Source of the DNA: Natribacillus halophilus
GTDB taxonomy: Bacteria; Bacillota; Bacilli; Bacillales; Marinococcaceae
Length of the DNA stretch: 44,299 nucleotides
NCBI RefSeq assembly: GCF_900100185.1
Contig: NZ_FNEN01000021.1
Coordinates: forward strand, 1 to 44,299
Direction: 5' to 3'
Shown: positions 19,687 to 28,947 of the stretch, piece by piece
How the letters are laid out: every line of letters begins with the position of its first letter
Numbering within the stretch: position 1 is the first letter of the stretch
The notes under the pieces: generated by a model
Database searches by the model: none
Told to the model about the DNA's origin: nothing
What the model saw: only the letters and a program-made list of their open reading frames with translations
Program-made: the position numbers and the translations under genes

Positions 19687-20508
19687 ATGCCAGAATTGCC
19701 GGAAGTGGAAACTGTCAGGAAAACGTTAGTCCAGCTTGTCCAGGACAGGCAAATTGTCGATAGCGAAGTGAGCTGGCCGCGAATGATTAAGAAACCGGAT
19801 GATGTGGAAGCATTTCGGTTCTTACTCGCCGGCCAGACGATAAGAAACATCAGCCGCAAGGGGAAGTTTCTGATTTTTAACCTGGATGATTACGCCCTCG
19901 TTTCTCATTTGCGTATGGAAGGTAAATACAGCATTGGCGGAGGCGAAGCGGATAAACATACCCATGTGCGTTTTTTTCTTGATGATCACCGGGAACTTCA
20001 TTACCGTGACGTGCGCAAATTCGGAACGATGCACCTGTTTCCGGCGGGAACGGAGTATGATGTCGCGCCTTTGGCCAAGCTGGGACCGGAACCGATGGAG
20101 GGGTCATTTACCCCCGAGTATTTACAGCGTATATTTGCCAAAACGACCCGCAATGTGAAAGCGGTCTTGCTCGATCAAGCAGCGGTGGCCGGTCTCGGTA
20201 ACATTTACGTCGATGAGGCGCTGTTTAGAGCCGGCATTTTCCCGGGGATAGCGGCCGCTTCTCTCGATAGGCGGGCTGTAGCACGTGTTCACCGGGAAAC
20301 GATCGAAACGTTGGGCGCCGCTATCGAAGCCGGCGGGACCTCCATTCGTTCCTATTTGAACGGAAACGGTGAAATGGGTTATTTTCAACAACAACTGTAT
20401 GTATACGGAAGTAAAGGACATCCTTGCAAAAGGTGCGGAAGTGAGATTGAGCGCGCGGTCGTCGCAGGCCGGGGCACGCATTATTGTCCGAGCTGTCAGT
20501 GTTCGTAA
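19687..20508 (+). CDS. mutM: Formamidopyrimidine-DNA glycosylase
   Basis: A 273-residue base-excision repair enzyme removing 8-oxoguanine and ring-opened purines. The catalytic N-terminus is exposed as PELPEVETVRKTL (Pro2, Glu3), the helix-two-turn-helix contains LDQAAVAGLGNIYVDEALF, and the C-terminal zinc finger has C.RC then C.SC cysteines. It follows polA by 15 bases, as in many bacilli, indicating a polA-mutM operon. Confidence 0.95.
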   Translation: MPELPEVETVRKTLVQLVQDRQIVDSEVSWPRMIKKPDDVEAFRFLLAGQTIRNISRKGKFLIFNLDDYALVSHLRMEGKYSIGGGEADKHTHVRFFLDDHRELHYRDVRKFGTMHLFPAGTEYDVAPLAKLGPEPMEGSFTPEYLQRIFAKTTRNVKAVLLDQAAVAGLGNIYVDEALFRAGIFPGIAAASLDRRAVARVHRETIETLGAAIEAGGTSIRSYLNGNGEMGYFQQQLYVYGSKGHPCKRCGSEIERAVVAGRGTHYCPSCQCS

Positions 20509-20574
20509 TGAAGTACATTGGATAGGCTCCTGTCATAGGCTATTTTAAATAGATAGCTGGAGGGAGCAGATCTC

Positions 20575-21222
20575 ATGGAAAGCTGGATGGCTTTACTCGT
20601 TCTGGCCTTCGCGGTCAGTCTCGATGCCTTTGGGGTCGGGATGACGTATGGGATGCGAAAGCTCAAAATTTCCGTATTGCCGGTTGTTCTTATAGGTTTT
20701 TGTTCATTCATATCCGTCTTGCTGGCGGGATTGTTTGCGCAAGTGCTTTTTAACTATATCCCTCCCCAATTCGCGGATTATCTCGGGGGAGCGATTTTGA
20801 TCGGCATTGGGTTATGGGCCATTTATCAAGCGATGCAGCCGAAGGAACAGCCTTCCGCCCCTGTTCGCAAAAAGCAGGAAGGAACGATGGTGAACTGGGA
20901 AATCAAGAAATTGGGGCTCGTGATCAAAGTGTTGCGAAAACCAACGGCCGCTGATATGGATGGCTCCGGAACGATTTCCGTAAAAGAAGCGATGCTCCTC
21001 GGCTTTGCCCTCGCATTGGATGCCTTTGGCGCCGGCTTCGGAGCGGCGATGCTCGGTTATCCGGTTATCGTCTTTGCGGTGTTCGTATTCGTGATGTGCT
21101 CAGTCTTTTTAGTGCTTGGGAAAAAAGGCGGCTTCCGGCTCGCGGATCGCAAAACCATTGATAAACTCGTGTTTTTGCCAGGTTTACTCATCGTATGCAT
21201 CGGCATTTTTAACTTTATATAG
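20575..21222 (+). CDS. ytaF: YtaF-type sporulation membrane protein (MntP-like)
   Basis: A 215-residue protein with six predicted helices arranged as two related halves. Each half has the LDAFG motif (AVSLDAFGVGMTYG and ALALDAFGAGFGAA), characteristic of the YtaF/MntP family. B. subtilis ytaF sits in the same place between mutM and coaE and is annotated as sporulation-related. The transported ion, if any, is unknown. GGAGGGAG precedes the ATG. Confidence 0.9.
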   Translation: MESWMALLVLAFAVSLDAFGVGMTYGMRKLKISVLPVVLIGFCSFISVLLAGLFAQVLFNYIPPQFADYLGGAILIGIGLWAIYQAMQPKEQPSAPVRKKQEGTMVNWEIKKLGLVIKVLRKPTAADMDGSGTISVKEAMLLGFALALDAFGAGFGAAMLGYPVIVFAVFVFVMCSVFLVLGKKGGFRLADRKTIDKLVFLPGLLIVCIGIFNFI

Positions 21223-21234
21223 AGGTGGTTAGTT

Positions 21235-21840
21235 ATGATCATAGGGCTCACCGGCGGCATTGCCAGCGGGAAAAGTTTGCTCGCTGACGATATGCGTTCC
21301 CGGGGGTTGCCGATTATCGACGCGGATGCGATTGCCAGGGAAGTCGTCGAGCCCGGCAAACCTGTCTACGAAAAAATAAAAGCCTTTTTCGGCGCTCGTG
21401 TTTTTCACGAAGACGGGACGCTGGATCGTAAAGCGCTCGGCCGTATCATTTTTGCCGATGAAGAGAAACGGCAATGGCTTAATAGTACGATGCACCCGGC
21501 GATCAGCGAAGAAATGATGGCGAAAAAAGATGCCCTTTTTGAACAAGGGCATCATACACTTGTTTTCGACATTCCCCTGCTTATAGAAAATAACCGGATG
21601 AACACGGTTGATCGCGTGTTACTGGCATATGTGGATGAAGATGTGCAGCTCAAGCGCCTGATGGAACGGGACGGGAGCAGTGAAGAAGAAGCGCTCGATC
21701 GCATTCGCTCACAAATGCCATTAAAAGAAAAAAAGGATTATGCGGACGCGATTGTCGATAATAACGGCAGTCGTGATGAATCAAGTGAACAATTGGCGTA
21801 CATACTAGCAGAGTGGAATATTGATCCGCGTAAATCATAA
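21235..21840 (+). CDS. coaE: Dephospho-CoA kinase
   Basis: A 201-residue P-loop kinase catalysing the last step of coenzyme A synthesis. GLTGGIASGKS is the ATP loop, IIDADAIAREVVEPG the CoA-site region and FDIPLLIENN the family motif. The ATG is 13 bases after ytaF, with AGAGGTGG as the binding site. The order mutM-ytaF-coaE matches Bacillus. Confidence 0.95.
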   Translation: MIIGLTGGIASGKSLLADDMRSRGLPIIDADAIAREVVEPGKPVYEKIKAFFGARVFHEDGTLDRKALGRIIFADEEKRQWLNSTMHPAISEEMMAKKDALFEQGHHTLVFDIPLLIENNRMNTVDRVLLAYVDEDVQLKRLMERDGSSEEEALDRIRSQMPLKEKKDYADAIVDNNGSRDESSEQLAYILAEWNIDPRKS

Positions 21841-21861
21841 ACATCGTACAAGCCATCGTTA

Positions 21862-21905
21862 TATGATATACTAATCAATATAATGAAGGTAATTAGTATA
21901 TCATA
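21862..21905 (+). promoter_or_regulatory. gapB promoter with inverted CcpN-type operator
   Basis: TATGATATACTAAT (21862-21875) and its exact inverted copy (21892-21905) flank a consensus -10, TATAAT (21879-21884). Each arm contains TATGATATACT, which fits the CcpN operator consensus TRTGHYATAYW as I remember it. In B. subtilis CcpN represses gapB and pckA on glycolytic carbon sources, so the same control is likely. No clear -35 is visible. The ccpN gene itself is not in the window. Confidence 0.75.
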
Positions 21906-21923
21906 AATGGGAGGCAATCGAAG

Positions 21924-22952
21924 ATGAGTGCAACAGTGGCGATTAATGGTTTCGGTCGTATAGGAAGAATGGCATTCCGCCGGGCTTTTTTTGATGATAA
22001 GTTGAACATCGTCGCGGTAAATGCGTTATACCCGCCCGAGACACTCGCACATTTACTCAAGCATGATAGCGTACACGGACGGTTTGATGCGACGGTTGAA
22101 GCCAATGAAGAAGCCATGATTGTAAATGGCCGGGAAATAAAAATCGTGCAATCGCGGGAGCCGCGGGAATTGCCCTGGGAAGCGTTGGACATCGATGTGG
22201 TGATTGAAGCCACCGGCAAATTCAAGTCGAGGGAAGCCGCGAGTGCCCATCTGGATGCAGGAGCCAAAAAAGTGGTGATTACCGCGCCCGCGAAGAACGA
22301 AGACGCGACGATCGTCATCGGTGTTAACGACAGCGATTATGATGACGAACAACATCATATTATTTCCAATGCCTCGTGCACGACGAATAGTCTCGCACCT
22401 GTCGTTAAAACGCTGGATGAAGCGTTTGGCATCGAGAGCGGGTTAATGACGACCGTTCATTCATATACGAACGATCAAAACAATATCGACAATCCACATA
22501 AAGATTTGCGGCGGGCACGTTCCTGCGGACAATCGATTATTCCGACAACGACAGGAGCCGCGAAAGCCATCTCACTCGTTCTGCCCCATCTTGAAGGTAA
22601 ATTGAATGGAACAGCCTTACGGGTACCGACACCGAATGTATCGTTGGTTGATCTCGTCTGCGATTTGAACACGGATGTGACGGAAACAGATGTCAACGAT
22701 GCCTTGCGTTCGGCCTCGAACAAAGAATTAAAAGGCATTTTGGGCTGTTCCGATGAACCTTTCGTTTCGGTTGATTACAACGGCGATGAGCGCTCTTCGA
22801 TTATCGATACATTATCGACGATGGTCATCAACGACCGCCAGGTGAAAGTGCTTGCCTGGTACGACAATGAATGGGGCTACGCGTGCCGAGTTGTGGACCT
22901 CGTTCGCCTCGTCGCTGAAAAGTCAGCGCGAACTTCCACTGTCAAAGGATAA
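21924..22952 (+). CDS. gapB: Gluconeogenic glyceraldehyde-3-phosphate dehydrogenase GapB
   Basis: A 342-residue GAPDH with the Rossmann start [16 protein letters not shown], catalytic Cys in [13 protein letters not shown], and the [10 protein letters not shown] and WYDNEWGY motifs. Its place between coaE and nrdR, the CcpN-type operator and the GapB-like [11 protein letters not shown] identify the NADP-preferring, gluconeogenic paralogue rather than glycolytic GapA. GGGAGGC precedes ATG 21924. The speD gene that follows gapB in B. subtilis is absent. Confidence 0.92.
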   Translation: MSATVAINGFGRIGRMAFRRAFFDDKLNIVAVNALYPPETLAHLLKHDSVHGRFDATVEANEEAMIVNGREIKIVQSREPRELPWEALDIDVVIEATGKFKSREAASAHLDAGAKKVVITAPAKNEDATIVIGVNDSDYDDEQHHIISNASCTTNSLAPVVKTLDEAFGIESGLMTTVHSYTNDQNNIDNPHKDLRRARSCGQSIIPTTTGAAKAISLVLPHLEGKLNGTALRVPTPNVSLVDLVCDLNTDVTETDVNDALRSASNKELKGILGCSDEPFVSVDYNGDERSSIIDTLSTMVINDRQVKVLAWYDNEWGYACRVVDLVRLVAEKSARTSTVKG

Positions 22953-22961
22953 AAGTCATTG

Positions 22962-22993
22962 GACGTTCAGCGATGGTGTTGAACGTCTTTTTT
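22962..22993 (+). terminator. Terminator after gapB
   Basis: GACGTTCA (22962-22969) and TGAACGTC (22980-22987) form a perfect stem followed by six T (22988-22993). It separates gapB from nrdR. Confidence 0.85.
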
Positions 22994-23064
22994 ATGCGTC
23001 CACTTCCAAAGTAGGGATCCAAAATGGTATGATAAAACAACATTCACCCGATGGAGATGATTCG

Positions 23065-23547
23065 ATGCGCTGTCCGGTCTGTCAATACAATGGAAGCCGT
23101 GTCCTTGACTCGAGACCCCATGACGATCACAAGTCGATTCGCCGACGCAGGGAATGCGAGTCATGTGCTCATCGATTTACCACTTTCGAGGTCGTGGAAG
23201 TCACCCCGCTCATCATTGTCAAAAAAGATGGCAACCGGGAAGAATTTAGTCGGGAAAAAATGCTGCGCGGACTGATTCGCGCGTGCGAAAAACGTCCGGT
23301 GGCGCTAGAGACACTGGAAAATGTGGTTAATAAGGTGGAGACCGAATTGAGAAGTGACGGTGAGGCCGAAGTACCAAGCCACGCGGTGGGGGAACAAGTC
23401 ATGAAGCATTTGGCGAAAATTGATGATGTGGCGTACGTCCGTTTTGCCTCGGTTTATCGGCAGTTTAAGGATATCAATGTTTTTATAAGTGAATTGGAAG
23501 ATTTGATGAACCAAAATGAGGACAATGGGTCGAGAGAGGATGAATAG
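23065..23547 (+). CDS. nrdR: Transcriptional repressor NrdR
   Basis: A 160-residue regulator of ribonucleotide reductase genes. The N-terminal zinc ribbon has MRCPVCQ and CESCAHRF cysteine pairs, followed by an ATP-cone domain ([16 protein letters not shown]). ATG 23065 is the only start that puts the zinc ribbon at the N-terminus; GGAGA lies seven bases before it. It precedes dnaB as in Bacillus. No NrdR box is apparent in this window. Confidence 0.95.
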   Translation: MRCPVCQYNGSRVLDSRPHDDHKSIRRRRECESCAHRFTTFEVVEVTPLIIVKKDGNREEFSREKMLRGLIRACEKRPVALETLENVVNKVETELRSDGEAEVPSHAVGEQVMKHLAKIDDVAYVRFASVYRQFKDINVFISELEDLMNQNEDNGSREDE

Positions 23548-23558
23548 AGGTGATGCAC

Positions 23559-24977
23559 GTGGATGTGTCGTGGAAACAAGTACTGCCTGTGGATGGTTTT
23601 CGTGTGCGTATGACACAGTATCCGGCAGATACGGACAGGCAAGTGCTTACACAACTCTATCAACCTTTGATCGGAGCCCAGGCCACTAATTTTTACCAGA
23701 CGCTGTATCATCGGTTACCGCACGGGGTTTATCAAAGTGAAGGGTCCACCCATCACGAGCTCATGATTATCATCGGGGAAACATTGACGACGTTGCTGGA
23801 AGCTCGTCGGAAACTCGAAGCGGTTGGGCTCCTGAAAACATATGTGAAGGCAGGCACCGGGAGCGAGGATCGTCAATTCATCTATGAAATCCTTCCGCCG
23901 ATGTCTCCCCGGCAATTTTTTGAAGATGATGTCCTAAGCGTTTTTCTATACAATCGCATCGGAAAAAGTAAATACCGTCGCTTGCGCCAACAGTTTCTCG
24001 TCCCTGAAATGGGAAGCGGCTGGACGGAAATGACCGCTTCCTTTAACGACGTGTTCACCTCTCTGCATCCGTCGGAGCTCGTTCCAACCTCTGAACAGTT
24101 AGAAGGACAAGCCGATGGACAGCTGGTGACAAACGCCCAGACCAATGGCGTATTCATACAGGAAGATGTCTTCGATTTTGAGCTTTTATATCAGCGTTTA
24201 CCTTCTTTTTTTAACCGGGATCAGCTTCTGACGGATAAGGTGAAAAAGGCTGTAGGGCGGCTTGCGTTTGTGTATCGGATCGATCCGGCATCCATGAGTC
24301 AACTCATTCAGCAAGCACTGGTTGGAGACGAGGAAGTGGATATTGGTATGCTGAGGAAAAAGGTGCAGGAGTGGTACCGGATGTCGTTCGGGCAAACACC
24401 GCCGAAACTCGGGTTACGAGTGGACAAGCCGCAGACTCAGGAGAACACCTCCTCAACGGAACCGGTAGATGATGAAAAAGCCACTATTCGTTATTTTGAG
24501 ATGATCGCACCGTTAACATTGCTGGAAAGTTTTTCGGAACATGGTGCAGAGGTTTCACCTTCTGATGCCAGGTTGGTTGAGTCGCTGCTCTTTGATTATC
24601 AGTTGCAGCCAGGTGTGGCGAATGTGCTCATCGATTATGTGATGCGTACTAATAATCGTAAATTAAATGCGAGATATGTGGAGACAATCGCAGGTCATTG
24701 GTCGCGAATGAACCTGAAAACAGTCGAAGATGCCATGGAACTGGCAAAACATGAAAATAAGAAAAAACAATGGTCCAACAACCAAAAACAAAATCAGCAA
24801 GGAAAGAAAAAGTCCAAACAGGGCAATCAATCGAAAAATCGTTCCCAGCATAAGGAACGTCTGCCGAAGTGGCTAACCGGCGATGTCACGGAAGCCAGTG
24901 ACGAAGAGAAGCGCAAGCGCGTAAGTGAGGATCGTGAACAAATCCAGACGCTCTTGCAACAGTATCGAAAGGGATGA
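23559..24977 (+). CDS. dnaB: Replication initiation and membrane attachment protein DnaB (helicase-loader partner)
   Basis: A 472-residue Firmicute DnaB, which acts with DnaD and DnaI to load the replicative helicase. The N-terminus SWKQVLPVDGFRVRM and the LYQPLIGAQATNFYQTLY stretch match the DnaB winged-helix domain. A DnaD-like DDBH2 domain lies near 310-400, followed by a Lys/Gln/Asn-rich linker near 405-430. The GTG at 23559 aligns with the B. subtilis start and is eight bases past AGAGG; ATG 23553 and GTG 23550 are alternatives. Confidence 0.9.
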   Translation: MDVSWKQVLPVDGFRVRMTQYPADTDRQVLTQLYQPLIGAQATNFYQTLYHRLPHGVYQSEGSTHHELMIIIGETLTTLLEARRKLEAVGLLKTYVKAGTGSEDRQFIYEILPPMSPRQFFEDDVLSVFLYNRIGKSKYRRLRQQFLVPEMGSGWTEMTASFNDVFTSLHPSELVPTSEQLEGQADGQLVTNAQTNGVFIQEDVFDFELLYQRLPSFFNRDQLLTDKVKKAVGRLAFVYRIDPASMSQLIQQALVGDEEVDIGMLRKKVQEWYRMSFGQTPPKLGLRVDKPQTQENTSSTEPVDDEKATIRYFEMIAPLTLLESFSEHGAEVSPSDARLVESLLFDYQLQPGVANVLIDYVMRTNNRKLNARYVETIAGHWSRMNLKTVEDAMELAKHENKKKQWSNNQKQNQQGKKKSKQGNQSKNRSQHKERLPKWLTGDVTEASDEEKRKRVSEDREQIQTLLQQYRKG

Positions 24978-24984
24978 CGCACCG

Positions 24985-25926
24985 ATGGAACCTATACAGT
25001 CGTCATTAAAAAAATATATGCAGGAGTCCGGCTGGGAAGAGGCGTTACAGCGGGTCCGACAGGATGTGCTTACAGAAAAGCGCGTCCATGACTGGCTTTT
25101 TGCAAATGGCGAAGCGTTGAGTGCAGGGGCCGTTGAACAGGGAATGACGGCCCTCCTTGAGTATAAAAATTCCTGGCAGAATTGTGACCAGTGTCCTGGC
25201 CTGGATAAGTGCCCGAACCCCATGACAGGCCACCAACCGGAGCTGTATCCTGAACATGGACAAATTCACATGCGCTATCATCCCTGTCCTTTGCAAAAAG
25301 CGGCCACCCGCCGCAGAAAACAGGAAGCACTCGTCAAAAGCTTGTATGTATCGGCTGAATTCAAGAAAGCAACGCTGGAAAATGTCGACATCGATGATAC
25401 GGATGACCGCCGGTCGACCGCCTTGAAAAAGGCGATTGCCTTTGCCCATGAGGTCGTACCCGGTGAAGAGGGACAAGGGCTGTATTTGCATGGCATGTTC
25501 GGTGTCGGAAAAACGTATATGATGGCCGCGATCGCGAACGCCCTGGCGGACCGGCAGATTCAGTCGATGCTCGTCTACGCCCCTGAGTTTTTCCGGGAAA
25601 TGCGACAAGCCATCGGAGAAGGCAGCGTCGATGAAAAAATCGATGCCGTCAAACGTGTACCTGTGCTCATGCTCGATGATATCGGTGCGGAAACGATGTC
25701 GAACTGGATTCGAGACGATGTTCTCGGAGCGATTTTACAGCACCGGATGACGGAAAAACTGCCGACGGTTTATACGTCGAATTGGGATTATGAAGAACTT
25801 GAAGCGCATTTTTCCTATTCCAATAAAGGCGGGGAAGAAAGGATGAAAGCGAAGCGTATTATGGAACGCATTCGACCGTTTACGACGGAATTGTATTTAT
25901 CGGGACGAAATCGTCGGGAGACATAA
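24985..25926 (+). CDS. dnaI: Primosomal protein DnaI (helicase loader ATPase)
   Basis: A 313-residue AAA+ ATPase. The N-terminal helicase-binding domain contains a Cys cluster (CDQCPGLDKCPN). The C-terminal module has Walker A (GMFGVGKTYMM), Walker B (VPVLMLDDIGAE) and the sensor segment VYTSNWDYEELE. It starts seven bases after dnaB and forms an operon with it. Start ATG 24985 follows AAAGGGA. Confidence 0.95.
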   Translation: MEPIQSSLKKYMQESGWEEALQRVRQDVLTEKRVHDWLFANGEALSAGAVEQGMTALLEYKNSWQNCDQCPGLDKCPNPMTGHQPELYPEHGQIHMRYHPCPLQKAATRRRKQEALVKSLYVSAEFKKATLENVDIDDTDDRRSTALKKAIAFAHEVVPGEEGQGLYLHGMFGVGKTYMMAAIANALADRQIQSMLVYAPEFFREMRQAIGEGSVDEKIDAVKRVPVLMLDDIGAETMSNWIRDDVLGAILQHRMTEKLPTVYTSNWDYEELEAHFSYSNKGGEERMKAKRIMERIRPFTTELYLSGRNRRET

Positions 25927-26006
25927 TATCAATCTCTGAAATTCGTCATTTGTTCATTTTTTTGATAGTATATAAATGTAAGACGATGTGTGAAGGAGGA
26001 TATTCC

Positions 26007-27122
26007 ATGAGCGTCGACGCGATATTGGATAAGGCCGTCGCCGGTGAACGGCTGACGATGGACGATGCTGTTGCCTTATATGAGAGTGACGAGAGTGAGC
26101 TGGAGAAGATCGGAGCTGCAGCCAACGAGGTCATGAAAAAATGGCATCCGGATCCCATCACGACTTTTGTGATCGGCCGTAATGTTAACCATACAAACCT
26201 TTGTGATACTTATTGCAGATTTTGTGCTTTTTACCGCCCGCCGGGCCATGAAGAAGGGTATGTCCTTTCGGATGAGGAAGTCCTGGACAAAATTCAGCAA
26301 ACCGTTGATGTAGGCGGGACAGAAATTTTGATGCAGGGAGGGACGAACCCGGATCTCCCTTTTAGTTACTATACTAATTTACTGAGAAAGATTAAGGAAC
26401 GCTTCCCGGGCATTACGATGCACTCCTTTTCTCCGACAGAGATCTACAAGATGGTGGAAGTGTCGGGATTATCATTGGAGCAAGTGCTCCAGGAACTAAA
26501 AGACGCCGGTCTTGATTCTCTTCCCGGCGGGGGTGCGGAAATTTTAACGGAATCCAACCGCAAAAAAGTGAGCCGCCTGAAAGATACATGGACTGAATGG
26601 ATTGACTGTATGAAACTGGCCAAAAAAACCGGCATGCATGGCACAGCCACGATGGTGATCGGCTTCGGTGAATCCTATCATGAGCGGGCTCTGCATTTGC
26701 AACGGGTTCGTGATGCCCAGGATGAGGTGAATCCGTTTTTAGCGTTTATTTCCTGGACCTTCCAGCCGGATAATACCCGCATGAAAGGTGAACGCATTTC
26801 ACCGAACGGCTATTTGAAAAACGTGGCGATTTCCCGGCTCTTCCTCGATAATGTGCCGAATTTCCAGTCATCCTGGGTCACGATGGGACCGGAAACCGGC
26901 AAGCGTTCGCTGCATTTCGGTTGCAACGACTTCGGCAGCACGATGATTGAGGAAAATGTCGTCTCCTCTGCAGGCGCCACCTATAAAGTGAACAATAATC
27001 GTGCGCTCGATATCATTCGCGAAGCCGGGAAAACGCCGGCGGTGCGTGATACGAAGTACAATACCCTTCACGTGTTCGCCGAAGATGAACGCGTCAAGAA
27101 AGACTTCGTGATGCAAAACTAG
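26007..27122 (+). CDS. mqnC: Cyclic dehypoxanthine futalosine synthase (radical SAM)
   Basis: A 371-residue radical-SAM enzyme of the futalosine route to menaquinone. The cluster-binding CX3CX2C is CDTYCRFC, preceded by NVNHTNLC. Other family pieces are EILMQGGTNPDLPF, HSFSPTEIY, SLPGGGAEIL and MIEENVVSSAGA. AAGGAGGA lies just before ATG 26007, and there is a possible promoter at 25950-25976. It sits where B. subtilis has ytxB and suggests this organism makes menaquinone by the futalosine pathway. No other mqn gene is in the window. Confidence 0.93.
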   Translation: MSVDAILDKAVAGERLTMDDAVALYESDESELEKIGAAANEVMKKWHPDPITTFVIGRNVNHTNLCDTYCRFCAFYRPPGHEEGYVLSDEEVLDKIQQTVDVGGTEILMQGGTNPDLPFSYYTNLLRKIKERFPGITMHSFSPTEIYKMVEVSGLSLEQVLQELKDAGLDSLPGGGAEILTESNRKKVSRLKDTWTEWIDCMKLAKKTGMHGTATMVIGFGESYHERALHLQRVRDAQDEVNPFLAFISWTFQPDNTRMKGERISPNGYLKNVAISRLFLDNVPNFQSSWVTMGPETGKRSLHFGCNDFGSTMIEENVVSSAGATYKVNNNRALDIIREAGKTPAVRDTKYNTLHVFAEDERVKKDFVMQN

Positions 27123-27134
27123 AAGGATAGGCAT

Positions 27135-27165
27135 TCCCGTGAGCAGGTGCTTGCGGGATTTATTT
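27135..27165 (+). terminator. Terminator after mqnC
   Basis: An 11-bp stem with two wobbles (TCCCGTGAGCA at 27135-27145 with TGCTTGCGGGA at 27148-27158), then TTTATTT. Confidence 0.6.
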
Positions 27166-27296
27166 GTCAGTTACCGCAGTGACTTCTCCGAAAAACCCTG
27201 CATGAAACCAGGAGCCTGCCCATACACATGTTAGCAGAGTGAATGACGTGCATGGATGCGGCATCAAATAGAGCAGAGTTCGGAGGAGGGCTAAGT

Positions 27297-28151
27297 TTGT
27301 TGGCAATTGAGTTTAATCACGATCATGATTGTGCACGTGTATACGCCCGTGTAGAGAAGGAGTTGGCAAAATTAACAGCGTTTCCATCCTTTTCATTGCA
27401 ATTGCAGCAAAACGAAGATGTGATTCATTGTAGGCATGATGGTTCCGACATGGAGTGGGAGCATGGAATAAGACCGTATATGGCGGCGGTTTTAACCGAA
27501 GACATTATGCAAAGATACGAAATATCCTTACTTGAAAAACTCATTAAGAAGCGTTTTCAATTTCGGGATCCTGATGAACGAGAGCAAGTCATGGAACTGG
27601 CCAGGGAGTTGCTTGCCGGGGAAAGGCCTGAAATTCCGGAAACACGAAATGCTGCGGAGAGAAAGACTTCTTTATACCAGGCGATTAATGAGTATCTGAG
27701 CGATAGTTCTGTTTTTTACTGGAACCCATTTCTTACCTTTTGTACAGGAAATTATGAGCGCTATTTGGCGCGCCTTGCTGAAGTCGTGATCGACGAGTAT
27801 CAGATGGAACAGGAATATCAGACAGTCGTGGACACACTTCGTTCCTATGTGGAAAGGACCGCCCCTGCCACAAAACACCTTCATTTATGGTATGAGAATA
27901 GTGAATACTTTTGGCTGGTGGATGCTAATGGTCATGAATGGGGGCCGGAGAAAAGAATGAAACATACAGAGTCCGCCCTTATTTTCGAAGACGGTTTACA
28001 ACCAATGGAAATGATTGTCAGCCCGATTGCAAGTATTGCGCCCCAACATCTCTATATTTATACGGCCCAGGATGATGGTGTGATTCAGACTTTGCGTGCG
28101 ATTTTTCAGGAGAGGTTGAATGTCCGCCCTTTTGAACAATGGGGCTTTTAA
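27297..28151 (+). CDS. ytxC: YtxC-type sporulation-associated protein
   Basis: A 284-residue soluble protein matching the YtxC family in length and position between dnaI and thrS. Visible features are LLAIEFNHDHDC at the start, a charged middle (KRFQFRDPDEREQV) and an ending in FQERLNVRPFEQWGF. The family is conserved in spore formers; its function is not established. The first ATGs upstream lack a binding site. TTG 27297 lies six bases after GGAGGAGGG, so it is the best start (TTG 27300 is possible). Confidence 0.82.
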   Translation: MLAIEFNHDHDCARVYARVEKELAKLTAFPSFSLQLQQNEDVIHCRHDGSDMEWEHGIRPYMAAVLTEDIMQRYEISLLEKLIKKRFQFRDPDEREQVMELARELLAGERPEIPETRNAAERKTSLYQAINEYLSDSSVFYWNPFLTFCTGNYERYLARLAEVVIDEYQMEQEYQTVVDTLRSYVERTAPATKHLHLWYENSEYFWLVDANGHEWGPEKRMKHTESALIFEDGLQPMEMIVSPIASIAPQHLYIYTAQDDGVIQTLRAIFQERLNVRPFEQWGF

Positions 28152-28224
28152 AGAGTGCAGGCACATTTCCCGGGAAATAATCCTTATATGTAAACTAAAC
28201 TTGCAAAATAAAAGGAATTGAAAT

Positions 28225-28250
28225 GAGGGGCTTGTTGAGAGCCTCTTTTT
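28225..28250 (+). terminator. Terminator after ytxC
   Basis: GAGGGGCT pairs with AGCCTC with one bulged G, followed by five T. It lies 30 bases before the phoU2 start. Confidence 0.65.
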
Positions 28251-28281
28251 AGTGTAGGAATAATTACAAGGGGGTAACAGG

Positions 28282-28947
28282 ATGTATGAAATGACAAATT
28301 TTAGCAGAGAATTAAAAAACATCGAAGCTGATCTCGTCAAAATGGGAGAAGCAGTCGCCGGTCAGTTGGAACAGGTAAAAGATATTCTTCTCGAAGAGCA
28401 TACAGGACCGGATGTCCAGCGCTTGCTTGAAAAAGACAATGACATCGACGCGTTCGACCGTCATATTCATACATCCATTCTCCATTTAATCAGCCTGCAG
28501 CCTCCTCTACCGGAAGAACTGCAAGCCCTAACAACGATGATGCGTATGGCTCGGGAATTTGAGCGGATTGGGGACCAGGTCGTCAACATTGCGGAACTCA
28601 AAACCGAAACAGGCGTGGAGGCGTTAAAACACCATGTAAGCGCGACATTCGCCGATGGATACATGCGTATGCAGCAAGTGAGCATGGATATGTTGGCAAG
28701 GACGCTGGAAGGGATGCAGTCGCAAACATATAGCGCGGATGAAAGGGTTGAACAGATGGACGAGAACGTTGATGAGTTATTTTCTGACTTGCAACAACAA
28801 GTAATCCGGGATATGAAAGCCAATCCGCAACAGCTTGAAAAAGTTGCGCCCCTTTTTCTCGCGATTCGCTACGTGGAACGAATCGCCGATCATGTCGTGA
28901 ATATTAACCGCAGGCTGGATGGATACGATGAATTGGATCGAAGTTAG
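28282..28947 (+). CDS. Second PhoU-domain protein
   Basis: A 221-residue helical protein with two PhoU repeats: REFERIGDQVVNIAE and RYVERIADHVVNINR carry the metal-ligand pattern. It overlaps the Na+/Pi symporter gene, so it probably regulates that transporter rather than the Pst system. It is only distantly similar to the pst-linked PhoU. AAGGGGGT precedes ATG 28282. I see no PhoP box upstream. Confidence 0.88.
   Translation: MYEMTNFSRELKNIEADLVKMGEAVAGQLEQVKDILLEEHTGPDVQRLLEKDNDIDAFDRHIHTSILHLISLQPPLPEELQALTTMMRMAREFERIGDQVVNIAELKTETGVEALKHHVSATFADGYMRMQQVSMDMLARTLEGMQSQTYSADERVEQMDENVDELFSDLQQQVIRDMKANPQQLEKVAPLFLAIRYVERIADHVVNINRRLDGYDELDRS

Noticed and set aside
28152-28281. PhoP box upstream of phoU2-nptA
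   Set aside because: Some TTTACA-like words occur on the minus strand but not in the 11-base register.
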